From Arthrobacter cupressi (GTDB lineage: Bacteria; Actinomycetota; Actinomycetes; Actinomycetales; Micrococcaceae): 64,000 bases of DNA. A program made the translations under genes and the position numbers. Of this stretch, positions 1 to 7,861 are shown piece after piece (the first letter of the stretch is position 1; every line of letters starts with the position of its first letter). The notes under the pieces are model-generated. The model had not been told where the DNA came from. It saw only the letters and a program-made list of their open reading frames with translations, and did not search any database. Location of the stretch: contig NZ_FNEI01000016.1 in assembly GCF_900099975.1 (NCBI RefSeq), positions 1 through 64,000 of the forward strand, written 5' to 3'.

Positions 1-211
1 CCAGGATCCTGTCCCGGGTTGGCGCCGGGGTGGCGTGCGGACTCGTGCGCGGACGCCTGGAGCGGGGCGCGAGTCCTGAGTCACCGGCCTGGGCATGGCG
101 CCTGAGGAGTTCGTGGACCCATTGCCGGCTGACCCCGTAACGGCGGGCAGCCTCGGATTTCGACATTCCGCCCTCGAGTACGGCCAGGACGATGACCTTG
201 TTCTTCGACAT
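1..211 (-). CDS. IS481-family transposase, N-terminal fragment (runs off left edge)
   Basis: Reading the minus strand from ATG at 211 gives an open frame of 70 codons that leaves the window still open. It begins MSKNKVIVLAVLEGG and continues with a helix-turn-helix (SKSEAARRYGVSRQWVHELL), the typical N-terminal DNA-binding part of IS481/IS3-like transposases that precedes the DDE integrase core. The catalytic core is outside the window, so whether the gene is intact is unknown. An in-frame ATG also exists at 223; 211 is preferred because the MSKNK start is family-like. The basic stretch after the HTH fits a DNA-contacting linker. Confidence 0.65.
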   Translation of the reverse strand, partial: MSKNKVIVLAVLEGGMSKSEAARRYGVSRQWVHELLRRHAQAGDSGLAPRSRRPRTSPHATPAPTRDRIL

Positions 212-234
212 GGCCCAGCCCATCAGGCCAGCTG

Positions 235-340
235 TCGTCTATGTCCCGCGACATGCCGAGACCGTCAACGATGTCCCGCCACAGCAGTCAACTATCACCC
301 GTCAACGATGTCCCGCCACAGGTGTAAACGATGTCCTGAA
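235..340. repeat. Subterminal direct repeats of the insertion sequence
   Basis: A 22-bp unit at 262-283 is repeated exactly at 299-320 (period 37). Degenerate copies sit at about 235-253 and 324-338. All share the core ACGATGTCC or CTATGTCC on the plus strand. The outermost copy (TAAACGATGTCCTG) probably represents the terminal inverted repeat, and the inner ones look like extra transposase-binding sites upstream of the transposase start. Seen directly in the sequence; the binding role is inference. Confidence 0.6.
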
Positions 341-371
341 ATCACACACCCTTACCTCCACCAAGAGAAGG

Positions 372-406
372 TCCCGCGGATGGAAATCCGCGGGATCTTT
401 TGTTTT
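372..406 (+). terminator. Rho-independent terminator
   Basis: A perfect 10-bp stem (TCCCGCGGAT 372-381 with ATCCGCGGGA 386-395) closes a GGAA loop and is followed by TCTTTTGTTTT. No gene is visible between it and the insertion sequence, so it probably belonged to a gene now beyond or interrupted by the element. The same stem sequence recurs after fdhA at 1945. Confidence 0.75.
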
Positions 407-440
407 CCGGGGCGTCGGTTCCGGCGAAATGCGAACGGTT

Positions 441-478
441 AGGAGCCCTGTCCTTCGGGACGGGGCTCCTATTTGTTT
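441..478 (+). terminator. Hairpin with UUCG loop, probable terminator or attenuator
   Basis: A 13-bp stem (441-453 with 458-470, one G-U wobble) is capped by a stable TTCG tetraloop and followed by ATTTGTTT. It lies about 190 nt upstream of fdhA, after the hairpin at 372. It could be a second terminator of the upstream unit or, if the fdhA transcript starts further upstream, part of its leader. Confidence 0.55.
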
Positions 479-495
479 CCGGGTTGCCGGATCAA

Positions 496-640
496 ACGGG
501 GGGAGCGAAACGGGGGAGCGACCTGCGGGAGCGGACTCCCGGTGGCCATACCGGAGGGCCTACCCAAAAGAATGGGTGCCTCTGCCCGGTAGGGGCGTTG
601 AGCGCTCTGCCGCGCAACAGGATACTCAGGTGGGTGGTAC
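496..640 (+). promoter_or_regulatory. Structured leader upstream of fdhA, candidate cis-regulatory RNA
   Basis: This gene-free stretch folds on inspection into consecutive helices: CGGGAG/CTCCCG (526-531/536-541), GAGG...CCTC with an inner ACCC/GGGT hairpin (554-582), an alternative CCTACC/GGTAGG pairing (559-564/588-593) and GTTG/CAAC (597-600/615-618). It ends with ACTCAGG (624-630) and GACAGG (650-655) just before the ribosome binding site. CTCAGG followed by a GACAG-like segment recalls the 3' part of glycine riboswitch aptamers, but the canonical CCGAAGG core is not present. Glycine and one-carbon control would make sense for a formaldehyde dehydrogenase. Class unknown; the call is a hypothesis. 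Confidence 0.35.
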
Positions 641-665
641 ACGCCGCATGACAGGAAGGACATAG

Positions 666-1883
666 ATGTCTGGGAACAAGGCAGTCGCCTACAAGGAGCC
701 CGGTGTCGTCGAGGTAATCGACACCGACTACCCGACCTTCGAGCTGAAGGATGGACCCGGGGTGAACCCGGCCAATGTCGGGCGCAAGGTGCCGCACGGT
801 GCGATTCTGCGTACCGTGAGCACGAACATCTGCGGCTCGGACCAGCACATGGTGCGCGGCCGGACCACTGCGCCTCAAGGGCTTGTGCTCGGTCACGAAA
901 TCACCGGCGAGGTGGTCGAGGTCGGCCCCGACGTCGAGTTCATCAAGGTGGGCGACATCGTCTCGGTGCCGTTCAACATTTCGTGCGGACGCTGCCGCAA
1001 CTGCAAGGAAGGCAAGACCGGAATCTGCCTCAACGTCAACCCTGACCGACCCGGCAGCGCCTACGGTTATGTCGACATGGGCGGCTGGGTCGGCGGGCAG
1101 GCCGAGTACGTACTCGTCCCCTACGCGGACTGGAACCTGCTGAAGTTCCCGGACCGTGACCAGGCGCTGGAGAAGATCCTCGATCTGACAATGCTGTCGG
1201 ATATCTTCCCCACCGGGTTCCACGGCGCGGTGACGGCCGGGGTCGGTCCGGGCTCGACGGTGTACATCGCAGGCGCCGGTCCCGTCGGTATCGCCGCTGC
1301 CGTCGGCGCGCAGCTGCTTGGCGCGGCGGCCGTGATCGTTGGCGACCTCAACGAGGACCGCCTCGCGCAGGCGCGCTCGTTCGGCTGTGAGACCGTCGAC
1401 GTGTCGAAGGGTGATCCGAAGCTGCAGATCGAGCAGATCCTCGGTGTCCCCGAGGTCGACTCCGCGGTCGACGCAGTCGGCTTCGAAGCCCGCGGACACG
1501 GAGCGGATGCCGGACACGAGGCGCCCGCGACCGTGCTGAACTCGCTCATGGACATCACCGCCGCCGGCGGCGGCATCGGCATTCCCGGGCTGTACGTGAC
1601 GGGCGACCCGGGCGGCATCGACGAAGCCGCGCAGGTCGGCTCGCTGTCCCTTCGCCTCGGCCTCGGCTGGGCAAAGTCGCTCTCGTTCGCCACCGGCCAG
1701 TGCCCCGTGATGCGCTACAACCGGCAGCTGATGATGGCCATCCTGCACGACAAGGTGCAGATCGCAAAGGCCGTCAACGCCACCCCGATCTCGCTCGAGG
1801 ACGCGCCGCGCGGCTACGCCGAGTTCGACCAGGGCGCCGCCAAGAAGTACGTGCTGAACCCCAACGGCTACATCAAGGCCTGA
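666..1883 (+). CDS. fdhA: Glutathione-independent formaldehyde dehydrogenase
   Basis: A zinc- and NAD-dependent medium-chain dehydrogenase (405 aa) oxidising formaldehyde to formate, the last step of formaldehyde detoxification from demethylation pathways such as sarcosine or dimethylglycine breakdown. Seen: catalytic-zinc motif ICGSDQH (Cys56) and GHE (His77, Glu78), four structural-zinc cysteines (Cys107, 110, 113, 121), and a Rossmann motif AGAGPVG near residue 207. Length and the long insertion ending at about residue 290 match the FdhA subgroup rather than plain alcohol dehydrogenases. The ATG has AGGAAGG 6 nt upstream. It is monocistronic, behind the structured leader and followed by a strong terminator. 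Confidence 0.93.
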   Translation: MSGNKAVAYKEPGVVEVIDTDYPTFELKDGPGVNPANVGRKVPHGAILRTVSTNICGSDQHMVRGRTTAPQGLVLGHEITGEVVEVGPDVEFIKVGDIVSVPFNISCGRCRNCKEGKTGICLNVNPDRPGSAYGYVDMGGWVGGQAEYVLVPYADWNLLKFPDRDQALEKILDLTMLSDIFPTGFHGAVTAGVGPGSTVYIAGAGPVGIAAAVGAQLLGAAAVIVGDLNEDRLAQARSFGCETVDVSKGDPKLQIEQILGVPEVDSAVDAVGFEARGHGADAGHEAPATVLNSLMDITAAGGGIGIPGLYVTGDPGGIDEAAQVGSLSLRLGLGWAKSLSFATGQCPVMRYNRQLMMAILHDKVQIAKAVNATPISLEDAPRGYAEFDQGAAKKYVLNPNGYIKA

Positions 1884-1944
1884 CCGGCTGAAGTCCGGTT
1901 CGGGCGGGTGGATCCCGTCCGAACCGGGCGCCTCACAATCCACA

Positions 1945-1987
1945 AAGAAGATCCCGCGGATGAAAGAATCCGCGGGATCTTCTTTTT
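1945..1987 (+). terminator. Rho-independent terminator of fdhA
   Basis: A 17-bp perfect stem (1945-1961 with 1968-1984) with a short loop runs into TTTTT. Its inner arms repeat the GATCCCGCGGAT / ATCCGCGGGATC sequence of the hairpin at 372-395, so nearly identical hairpins bracket the fdhA transcription unit. Confidence 0.9.
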
Positions 1988-2047
1988 GCCGGAAGCCTTC
2001 CAAATGCGGGAGCGGTCGCCGGCCGCCTAAGGCTGGGACTTAAAAGA

Positions 2048-2081
2048 CTATGGGCCCCGTCCATCCGGACGGGGCCCATAG
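2048..2081 (-). terminator. Terminator of the aminotransferase / dehydrogenase operon
   Basis: A perfect 15-bp stem (2048-2062 with 2067-2081) and a 4-nt loop lie 4 nt after the stop codon of the minus-strand dehydrogenase. On the minus strand the hairpin is followed by TCTTTTAAG. With the fdhA terminator it insulates two convergent units. Confidence 0.85.
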
Positions 2082-2085
2082 TGGG

Positions 2086-3048
2086 CTACTTGACGATCGG
2101 TGTGGGTGGCTGTTCGCCGCGGAGCACGGCGAGCGTGTTCTCGGCGGCGAGGACGGCCATCGCAGTGCGGGTCTCGACCGTGGCCGAGCCGAGGTGCGGG
2201 ACGAGGACAACGTTCTCCAGCTCGAGCAGTTCCGGGTAGACCTGCGGTTCCTTTTCGAAGACGTCCAGGCCGGCGCCGGCGATGACGCCGGTGCGCAATG
2301 CGGTGGCGAGGGCGGCTTCGTCGATGATGGGTCCGCGGGCGGTGTTGACCAGGTAGGCGGTGTCCTTCATCGCTGCGAGCTCTTCGGGACCGATCAGGTG
2401 GTGCGTGGCGGGTCCGTAGGGGCAGTGCAGGGACACGACGTCGGACACGGCCAGCAGTTCGTCCAGTTCGACCCGGCGGGCGCCGAGCTCGGCGGCGATG
2501 GCGGGGTCGATCTCGCTGCGGGACTGGTAGACGATCTCCATGCCGAAGGCCTTGGCCCGGCGTGCGGTGGCCTGGCCGATGCCGCCCATGCCCACGACGC
2601 CGAGGGTCTTGCCCTGCAGGCTGGAGCCGAGCAGGAAGAACATGCCCCATTTCCAGGACTGGCCGGCGCGGATGAGCCGTTCGCCCTCGCCGAGGCGGCG
2701 GGTGGCCATTAGGATGAGCCCGAACGCGATGTCGGCGGTGGCCTCGGTCAGCACGCCGGGGGTGTTGGTGGCGGTGATCCCGCGCCCGGTGCAGGCCGGG
2801 ACATCGATGTTGTCGTAGCCCACGGCGACGTTGGAGACGACCTTGAGCTGCGGCCCGGCGGCGTCGAGCAGTTCATCATCGATGCGTTCGGTGAGCAGGC
2901 TGACGATCGCCTCGGCCCCGGCCACGCGGGCGAGGAGTTCCTCGCGGCTGATGGACTCGGTGCCGGTCCAGGCGTCGACGTCGTGTTCGGCGCGGAGCCT
3001 GTCGAGGGCGGCTTCCGGGATCCGCCCGGTGACAACGACGCGGCTCAT
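2086..3048 (-). CDS. D-2-hydroxyacid dehydrogenase (glyoxylate/hydroxypyruvate reductase type)
   Basis: A 320-aa NAD(P)-dependent oxidoreductase of the D-isomer 2-hydroxyacid dehydrogenase family, interconverting 2-keto acids and D-2-hydroxy acids. Seen: nucleotide-binding GMGGIG (153-158) and the catalytic triad Arg238 (NTARGP), Glu267 (FEKEP) and His285 (PHLGSA). Its ATG (3048) overlaps the TGA of the upstream aminotransferase in an ATGA junction, so the two are translationally coupled. That pairing suggests an amino acid is deaminated to a keto acid which is then reduced (or the reverse). Substrate is not readable from sequence; glyoxylate or hydroxypyruvate reductase activity is the usual family guess. 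Confidence 0.85.
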   Translation of the reverse strand: MSRVVVTGRIPEAALDRLRAEHDVDAWTGTESISREELLARVAGAEAIVSLLTERIDDELLDAAGPQLKVVSNVAVGYDNIDVPACTGRGITATNTPGVLTEATADIAFGLILMATRRLGEGERLIRAGQSWKWGMFFLLGSSLQGKTLGVVGMGGIGQATARRAKAFGMEIVYQSRSEIDPAIAAELGARRVELDELLAVSDVVSLHCPYGPATHHLIGPEELAAMKDTAYLVNTARGPIIDEAALATALRTGVIAGAGLDVFEKEPQVYPELLELENVVLVPHLGSATVETRTAMAVLAAENTLAVLRGEQPPTPIVK

Positions 3049-4241
3049 GCTTCGATCCAATCGCGCAGGCGGCCCAGGCCGTCGCGGATGGCGTCCGCTT
3101 CGATGCCGGAGTAGGCCAGGCGGATGTACTGGCGCTCCTCGCCGGGCAGGCGGCGGCCGAAGTGTTCGCGGGTACAGAAGGACACCCCGGTGTTGTGCAG
3201 GGCCGCGGTGGCGAAGTCGCCGACCGCCGTGTAGCCCAGGCGTTCCATGGCCCCGGTGACGTCGGGGAACAGGTAGAACGTGGACTGCGGCACCGCGACG
3301 CTCATGCCCGGGATGGAGTTGACGAGTTCGCAGGCGGTGTCGCGGCGCTTCTGCAGGATGTCGAGCATCTGCTGCACGGAATCCTGGGGGCCGCGGAGCG
3401 CTTCGATGCCGGCCCACTGCACGTAGTGCGTGGTGCAAGACTCATCGTTGGTGTTGAGCTTGCTCAGCACCTGGGCGATCTCCAGCGGAGCGACGGCACA
3501 GCCCAGGCGCGAACCGGTCATCGCGAACTTCTTGCTGAAGGTGTAGAGGATGACCGTGCGTTCGGCCATGCCCGGCAGGGACACGATCGAGCTGGAGACG
3601 CCTTCGTAGCGGGTCTCGAAGTAGGCCTCGTCGGAGAGGACCCAGAGGTCGTGTTCGATCGCGATCTGCGCGATGGCCTCGCGCTCGGCGGCGGTCGATT
3701 CGGCCGAGATCGGGTTCTGCAGGTCGTTGTAGATGATCGCGGTGGTGTTCGGGGTGATCGAGGCACGGATCTGGTCCAGGTCGATCGCGAAGCCGGTGCT
3801 GGTGGGCACGTAGCGGTAGGGCACGGCGGTGCCGCCCAGGTACTCGATCTGCGATTCGTAGATCGGGAAGCCCGGGTTGGGGTAGAGCACTTCCTGGCCC
3901 GGGTTCATGACCGCCTGCAGGAACTTCGTGATGACAGGCTTGCCGCCGGTCATGACCACCACGTTGTCCGGGGAAAAGGTGACGCCGCGCCGCGATCCGA
4001 GGTCCTCGGCGAGGGCCTCGCGCAGCTGGGGGATGCCGGGTCCGGGGCAGTAGCCCGTGTAGCCGTCGGCGATCGCCTTGTTCATCGCTTCCACGATGTT
4101 CGCGGCGGTGGGGATATTGATATCGCCCAGATGGAAGGGGTACACCAGGTTCCCCTGCGCCTTCCAGGATGCGGCGGCCTGCGCCACGCTGAAGGCGGTT
4201 TCGGTGCCCAGGCGTTCGAGCCGGTTCGCGAGTTTCTGCAT
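3045..4241 (-). CDS. PLP-dependent class I/II aminotransferase
   Basis: A 398-aa fold-type I aminotransferase. Seen: the substrate and cofactor region PGPGIPQLREALAED, Asp204 in LSDEAY (pyridine nitrogen contact) and the Schiff-base lysine Lys237 in YTFSKKFAMTGSRLG. The usual NPxNPTG segment is replaced by YNDLQNPISA, so the subgroup is divergent and substrate prediction is unsafe. It is the first gene of a two-gene operon with the D-2-hydroxyacid dehydrogenase. GAGGAG precedes the ATG at 8-10 nt. The promoter carries a perfect palindrome, implying repression by a dimeric regulator, not identifiable nearby. Confidence 0.85.
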   Translation of the reverse strand: MQKLANRLERLGTETAFSVAQAAASWKAQGNLVYPFHLGDINIPTAANIVEAMNKAIADGYTGYCPGPGIPQLREALAEDLGSRRGVTFSPDNVVVMTGGKPVITKFLQAVMNPGQEVLYPNPGFPIYESQIEYLGGTAVPYRYVPTSTGFAIDLDQIRASITPNTTAIIYNDLQNPISAESTAAEREAIAQIAIEHDLWVLSDEAYFETRYEGVSSSIVSLPGMAERTVILYTFSKKFAMTGSRLGCAVAPLEIAQVLSKLNTNDESCTTHYVQWAGIEALRGPQDSVQQMLDILQKRRDTACELVNSIPGMSVAVPQSTFYLFPDVTGAMERLGYTAVGDFATAALHNTGVSFCTREHFGRRLPGEERQYIRLAYSGIEADAIRDGLGRLRDWIEA

Positions 4242-4293
4242 GTTGTTTCACTCCTCGTCGAGTTGGAGAGCGATCCTGCGACGGATCCGGTCT

Positions 4294-4322
4294 AGTATAT
4301 GATTGATATATCAGAGGGCAAA
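4294..4322 (-). promoter_or_regulatory. Promoter with palindromic operator for the aminotransferase operon
   Basis: On the minus strand TTTGCC (4322-4317) and TATACT (4299-4294) form a sigma-70-like promoter with a 17-bp spacer. The spacer contains the perfect palindrome TGATATATCA (4304-4313), within a wider TATAT...ATATA symmetry (4296-4310). An AT-rich palindrome between -35 and -10 in a GC-rich genome is typical of repressor operators, GntR-type among others; the regulator is unknown. Confidence 0.6.
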
Positions 4323-4370
4323 GGTGTTTTTCGTCACATTTCGTGACTTGCTCTTCGCGGTCCGCAGCGG

Positions 4371-7300
4371 CTATCTGAAATCCCGCGACTTCGGAGCGGC
4401 CGGCAGGCCAAGGGCTTCCAGCCTGTCCGCCACCAGGTTGGTGACGCCGTCCGGCGAGCGCTCCAGGAATCCGCGCACCACCAGGGCCACCGCCTCCCGG
4501 GCCACCCGGCGGTGCCGTTTCCAGAGACCGACACTGCAGATCACGTTGAGGATCCCGCTTTCGTCTTCGAGGTTGACGAAGGTGATGCCCTGCGCTGTCT
4601 GGGGCCGCTGCCGGTGCGTGACCAGCCCGGCGGCCTTAATCCGGGTACCGGAGGCAATGTCCGCCAGTCCGTCGATCCGCAGCACCCCGCGCTTTTCCAG
4701 GATGTCGCGCACGTGCCGCATCGGATGGTCGTCCGTGCTGACCCCGGTGGACCAGAGATCCTGGATGACGCTCTCCTGGGGCGAGAGTTCCGGCAACAGC
4801 GGCAACTGGACGGGCACCTGCGTTCCCGGCAATTGCCCCTGCCGCTCCAAAGCCGCGCTGCCCGCCTGCCACAGCGCTTCGCGGCGGCTCAGCCCCAGGG
4901 AATCGAGGGCCCCGGAGGAGGCTAGCGCTTCCAGTTGTTCGGAGCCAAGATCCGCCCGGCGGGAAAGGTCCGCCATGTCCCGGTAGGGGCCGTTCTCCTC
5001 CCGTTCTGCAACGATCCGTTTTGCTACTTCGGTTCCGATGTTCGTCACTCCGTCCAGGCCGAGGCGCACCGCATGGGAAGCGTCCCTGCGGTGCAGGTGG
5101 TCTTCTTTCGGCAGTTCGGGACGGAACGGTCCGGGCTCGGGCTGTTCGGGGAGCAGGCAGGAGTCCATCCCGCCGGGGCGGGAGGCGGCCGGCGCACCCG
5201 CTTCCGGGCCGCCGTCGTACTCTTGCTCCACCGGTTCGAGCGTCGCTTCGGCCCGGGAGTGGAGGATGTCCGGCCGGAGCACCGTGACGCCGTGCCGCCG
5301 GGCGTCGGCCACCAGGCTCTGCGGGGAGTAGAAACCCATGGGCTGGGCCCGGAGCAGTGCCGCGAGGAACGCCCCCGGGTAGTGCAGCTTCAACCAGGAG
5401 CTCGCATAGACCAGCACCGCGAAACTGAGCGAGTGCGATTCCGCGAAGCCGAAGTTCGCGAAGGCCTCGATCTTGGCGTAGATCTGGTCGGCGTCGTCCG
5501 GGCTGATTCCGTTGGCGGCCATTCCGTCGTACAGCTTGGCTTTGAGTGACTCAATCCTCTCCACCCCGCGCTTGGACCCCATCGCCCGGCGCAGCAAATC
5601 GGCGTCTTCGGCGGTGCAGCCGCCCACGGCGACGGCCATCTGCATCAGCTGTTCCTGGAACAAGGGGACACCGAGGGTCCGCTCCAGCACGGGTTCCAGC
5701 AGCGGGTGGAGGTAGGTGACGTCCTCTTCCCCGGAGCGGCGGCGGATGTAGGGATGCACGGCGCCGCCCTGCACGGGGCCGGGGCGGATCAGGGCAATCT
5801 CCACCACGAGGTCGTAGTACCTCCGTGGCTTCAACCGGGGCAGGGTGCTGATCTGGGCCCGGGACTCCACCTGGAACACTCCGATCGAATCGGCGCGGCA
5901 GAGCATGTCGTACACCCCTGGTTCTTCCTTGGGGATGGTTCCGATTTCCCAGTGCTCCCCGAAGTTGTCCCGGATCAGGTCGAAACAGTACTGCAGGGCA
6001 GCGAGCATTCCCAGGCCCAGGAGGTCGAACTTGACCAGGCCCATCCATTCGCAGTCGTCCTTGTCCCACTGCAGCACCGTGCGGTCCTCCATCCGGGCAT
6101 GTTCAATGGGCACTACCTCGCCCACCGGCCGCTCCGTCAGGACCATCCCGCCCGAATGGATGCCCAGGTGGCGGGGGAAGCCCATGATCCGCTCGGCCAG
6201 TTCCAGGACGGGACCCGGAATGCCGTCCTCCTTGCCTTCCTCGACGCCGTTCCAGCGGTCGATCCGTTTGGACCAGGCATCCTGCTGGCCCTGGCTGTAG
6301 CCCAGGGCCTTGGCCATGTCCCGCACGGCGTTCTTAGGCCGGTAGCTGATGACGTTCGCCACCTGTGCCGCGTTGAACCTCCCATACTTGCCGTAGACGT
6401 ACTGGATGACTTCCTCCCGGCGGTCGGAATCAAAGTCGACGTCGATGTCCGGTTCCTCCTCCCGGAGGCTTGAGAGGAACCGTTCGAACGGCAGCTTGTA
6501 GAAGATGCTGTCGACGGCGGTGATCCCCAGGGCGAAGCAGACGGCGGAATTCGCCGCCGAACCGCGGCCCTGGCAGAGGATGCCGCGGGAACGGGCAAAC
6601 TGGACGATGTCGTGGACGATCAGGAAGTAGCCGGGAAAGTCCTTCGCCTCGATCACGGCGAGTTCCTGTTCGATCCGGGAGTGGACATCCTCCCCGGCGC
6701 CCGGATACTTCGCAGCGACCCCCTGCCTGACGAGTTCCCGGAGCCAGGAGATGGGGGTGTGGCCCCGGGGGACATCGAGTTTCGGAAGTTTCGGCCGGGC
6801 GGCCCGCAGCTGGAAGGCAAGGTCGTCGGCCAGTTCCACGGTGCGCTCCACGGCGCCGGGGTAGCGGGCGAAGCGTGCGGCCATCTCCGCCCCGCTGCGC
6901 AAGTGCGCGCCGGAACTGGCCGGAAGCCAGGCATCCAGTTCGTCCAGGCTCCGCCGGGCCCGGACCGCGGCGAGCGCCGTGGCCACGGGATACTGCTCAG
7001 GGGCCGCGTAATGCACGGCGTTGCTGGCGATCAGGGGAACCCCGGCACGCTCCGCGATCCTGGCAAGGGCATCGTTGTGGTCCGTGTCCAGCGGGTTGCC
7101 GTGGTCGAAAAGCTCCACCGCCACGTTCCCTCGCCCGAAACGCTCCAGCAGGACATCGAGCGCCCGGGCCGCGGCCGGCTCACCCCCGTCCACCAGGGCC
7201 CGGCGCACGGATCCCTTGCGGCAGCCTGTCAGGACCAGGCAGTGACCGCTGAGCGTTTCGGCCAGGGAGTCGAGGCTGTAGACCGGCCTGCCTTTTTCCG

Positions 7301-7811
7301 CCCCGGGAGCCAGGTGGGCCGCCGTCAGTGCGGAGGCCAGCCGGTGGTAGCCCTCCTCCTTCCGGGCAAGGACCAGCAGGTGGTCGCCTTCGGGATCGGG
7401 TTCGCCGTGCTGGGGTTTGCTCAAGGCGAGGGAGAGTTCGCTGCCGAACACGGTTTTCAGCTGGTAGGCCTCCGCGGCCTCGGCCATCCGCACGATCCCG
7501 TAGAACCCGTCGTGGTCGCTGAGTGCGAGAGCGTGCAGGCCCAACCGTACGGCTTCCTCCACCAGTTCCTCCGGCGAGGAGGCGCCATCGAGGAAACTGT
7601 AGTGCGAGTGGGCATGCAGTTCCGCGTACGGAACGGTTCCCGGCTCCGGGTGAAGCGCCCGGGCGGGCAGCGGACGGTAGGGGCCGCGTTTGCGGGACCA
7701 GGCGGGGCTGTCCCCGCCGTCGCCTTTGCGCCCCTGGTCTCCTGCGGGAAGCCTGCCGGAGAGGGTGCCTTCGAACTGTGCCCAGGTGAGGGGTGAATTG
7801 TGCCAGCCCAT
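4371..7811 (-). CDS. dnaE2: Error-prone DNA polymerase III alpha subunit (DnaE2/ImuC)
   Basis: A 1146-aa C-family polymerase, the translesion polymerase of the actinobacterial mutasome. Order seen: N-terminal PHP domain (AELHAHSHYSFLDGASSPEE), palm with catalytic aspartates in PDIDVDFDSDRR (about residues 450-461), fingers and HhH region (GLDGVTNIGTEVAKRIV), and an OB-fold near the C-terminus. The start at 7811 (MGWHNSPLTW) is the family start. A low-complexity loop (about residues 875-930) interrupts the HhH region, a known variable spot. It is third gene of imuA-imuB-dnaE2, 50 nt after imuB, under the LexA box at 10135. Confidence 0.93.
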   Translation of the reverse strand: MGWHNSPLTWAQFEGTLSGRLPAGDQGRKGDGGDSPAWSRKRGPYRPLPARALHPEPGTVPYAELHAHSHYSFLDGASSPEELVEEAVRLGLHALALSDHDGFYGIVRMAEAAEAYQLKTVFGSELSLALSKPQHGEPDPEGDHLLVLARKEEGYHRLASALTAAHLAPGAEKGRPVYSLDSLAETLSGHCLVLTGCRKGSVRRALVDGGEPAAARALDVLLERFGRGNVAVELFDHGNPLDTDHNDALARIAERAGVPLIASNAVHYAAPEQYPVATALAAVRARRSLDELDAWLPASSGAHLRSGAEMAARFARYPGAVERTVELADDLAFQLRAARPKLPKLDVPRGHTPISWLRELVRQGVAAKYPGAGEDVHSRIEQELAVIEAKDFPGYFLIVHDIVQFARSRGILCQGRGSAANSAVCFALGITAVDSIFYKLPFERFLSSLREEEPDIDVDFDSDRREEVIQYVYGKYGRFNAAQVANVISYRPKNAVRDMAKALGYSQGQQDAWSKRIDRWNGVEEGKEDGIPGPVLELAERIMGFPRHLGIHSGGMVLTERPVGEVVPIEHARMEDRTVLQWDKDDCEWMGLVKFDLLGLGMLAALQYCFDLIRDNFGEHWEIGTIPKEEPGVYDMLCRADSIGVFQVESRAQISTLPRLKPRRYYDLVVEIALIRPGPVQGGAVHPYIRRRSGEEDVTYLHPLLEPVLERTLGVPLFQEQLMQMAVAVGGCTAEDADLLRRAMGSKRGVERIESLKAKLYDGMAANGISPDDADQIYAKIEAFANFGFAESHSLSFAVLVYASSWLKLHYPGAFLAALLRAQPMGFYSPQSLVADARRHGVTVLRPDILHSRAEATLEPVEQEYDGGPEAGAPAASRPGGMDSCLLPEQPEPGPFRPELPKEDHLHRRDASHAVRLGLDGVTNIGTEVAKRIVAEREENGPYRDMADLSRRADLGSEQLEALASSGALDSLGLSRREALWQAGSAALERQGQLPGTQVPVQLPLLPELSPQESVIQDLWSTGVSTDDHPMRHVRDILEKRGVLRIDGLADIASGTRIKAAGLVTHRQRPQTAQGITFVNLEDESGILNVICSVGLWKRHRRVAREAVALVVRGFLERSPDGVTNLVADRLEALGLPAAPKSRDFR

Positions 7812-7861
7812 GTCGGTCTTTCGGTGCTTGGTGTTGCAGGGGTCGTGGGGGAGCGGAGCCG

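Larger units (their letters stand above)
1..345 (-). mobile_element. 5' end of an IS481-type insertion sequence, cut by the window edge
   Basis: The transposase start (next entry) is preceded on its upstream side by about 130 nt of repeated sequence and then ordinary chromosomal sequence carrying a terminator. The element therefore points leftwards and only its 5' end lies in the window. The outer boundary is estimated at about 335-345, just beyond the outermost repeat copy, because IS481-type ends commonly carry a terminal repeat of this kind; the target duplication cannot be seen without the other end. Element identity rests on the transposase N-terminus and is inferred, not searched. Confidence 0.6.

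Noticed and set aside
4333..4347. GTCAC-N5-GTGAC inverted repeat as a CRP/GlxR site
   Set aside because: Half-sites are in the opposite orientation to TGTGA-N6-TCACA, and no T tract follows for a terminator; probably chance.
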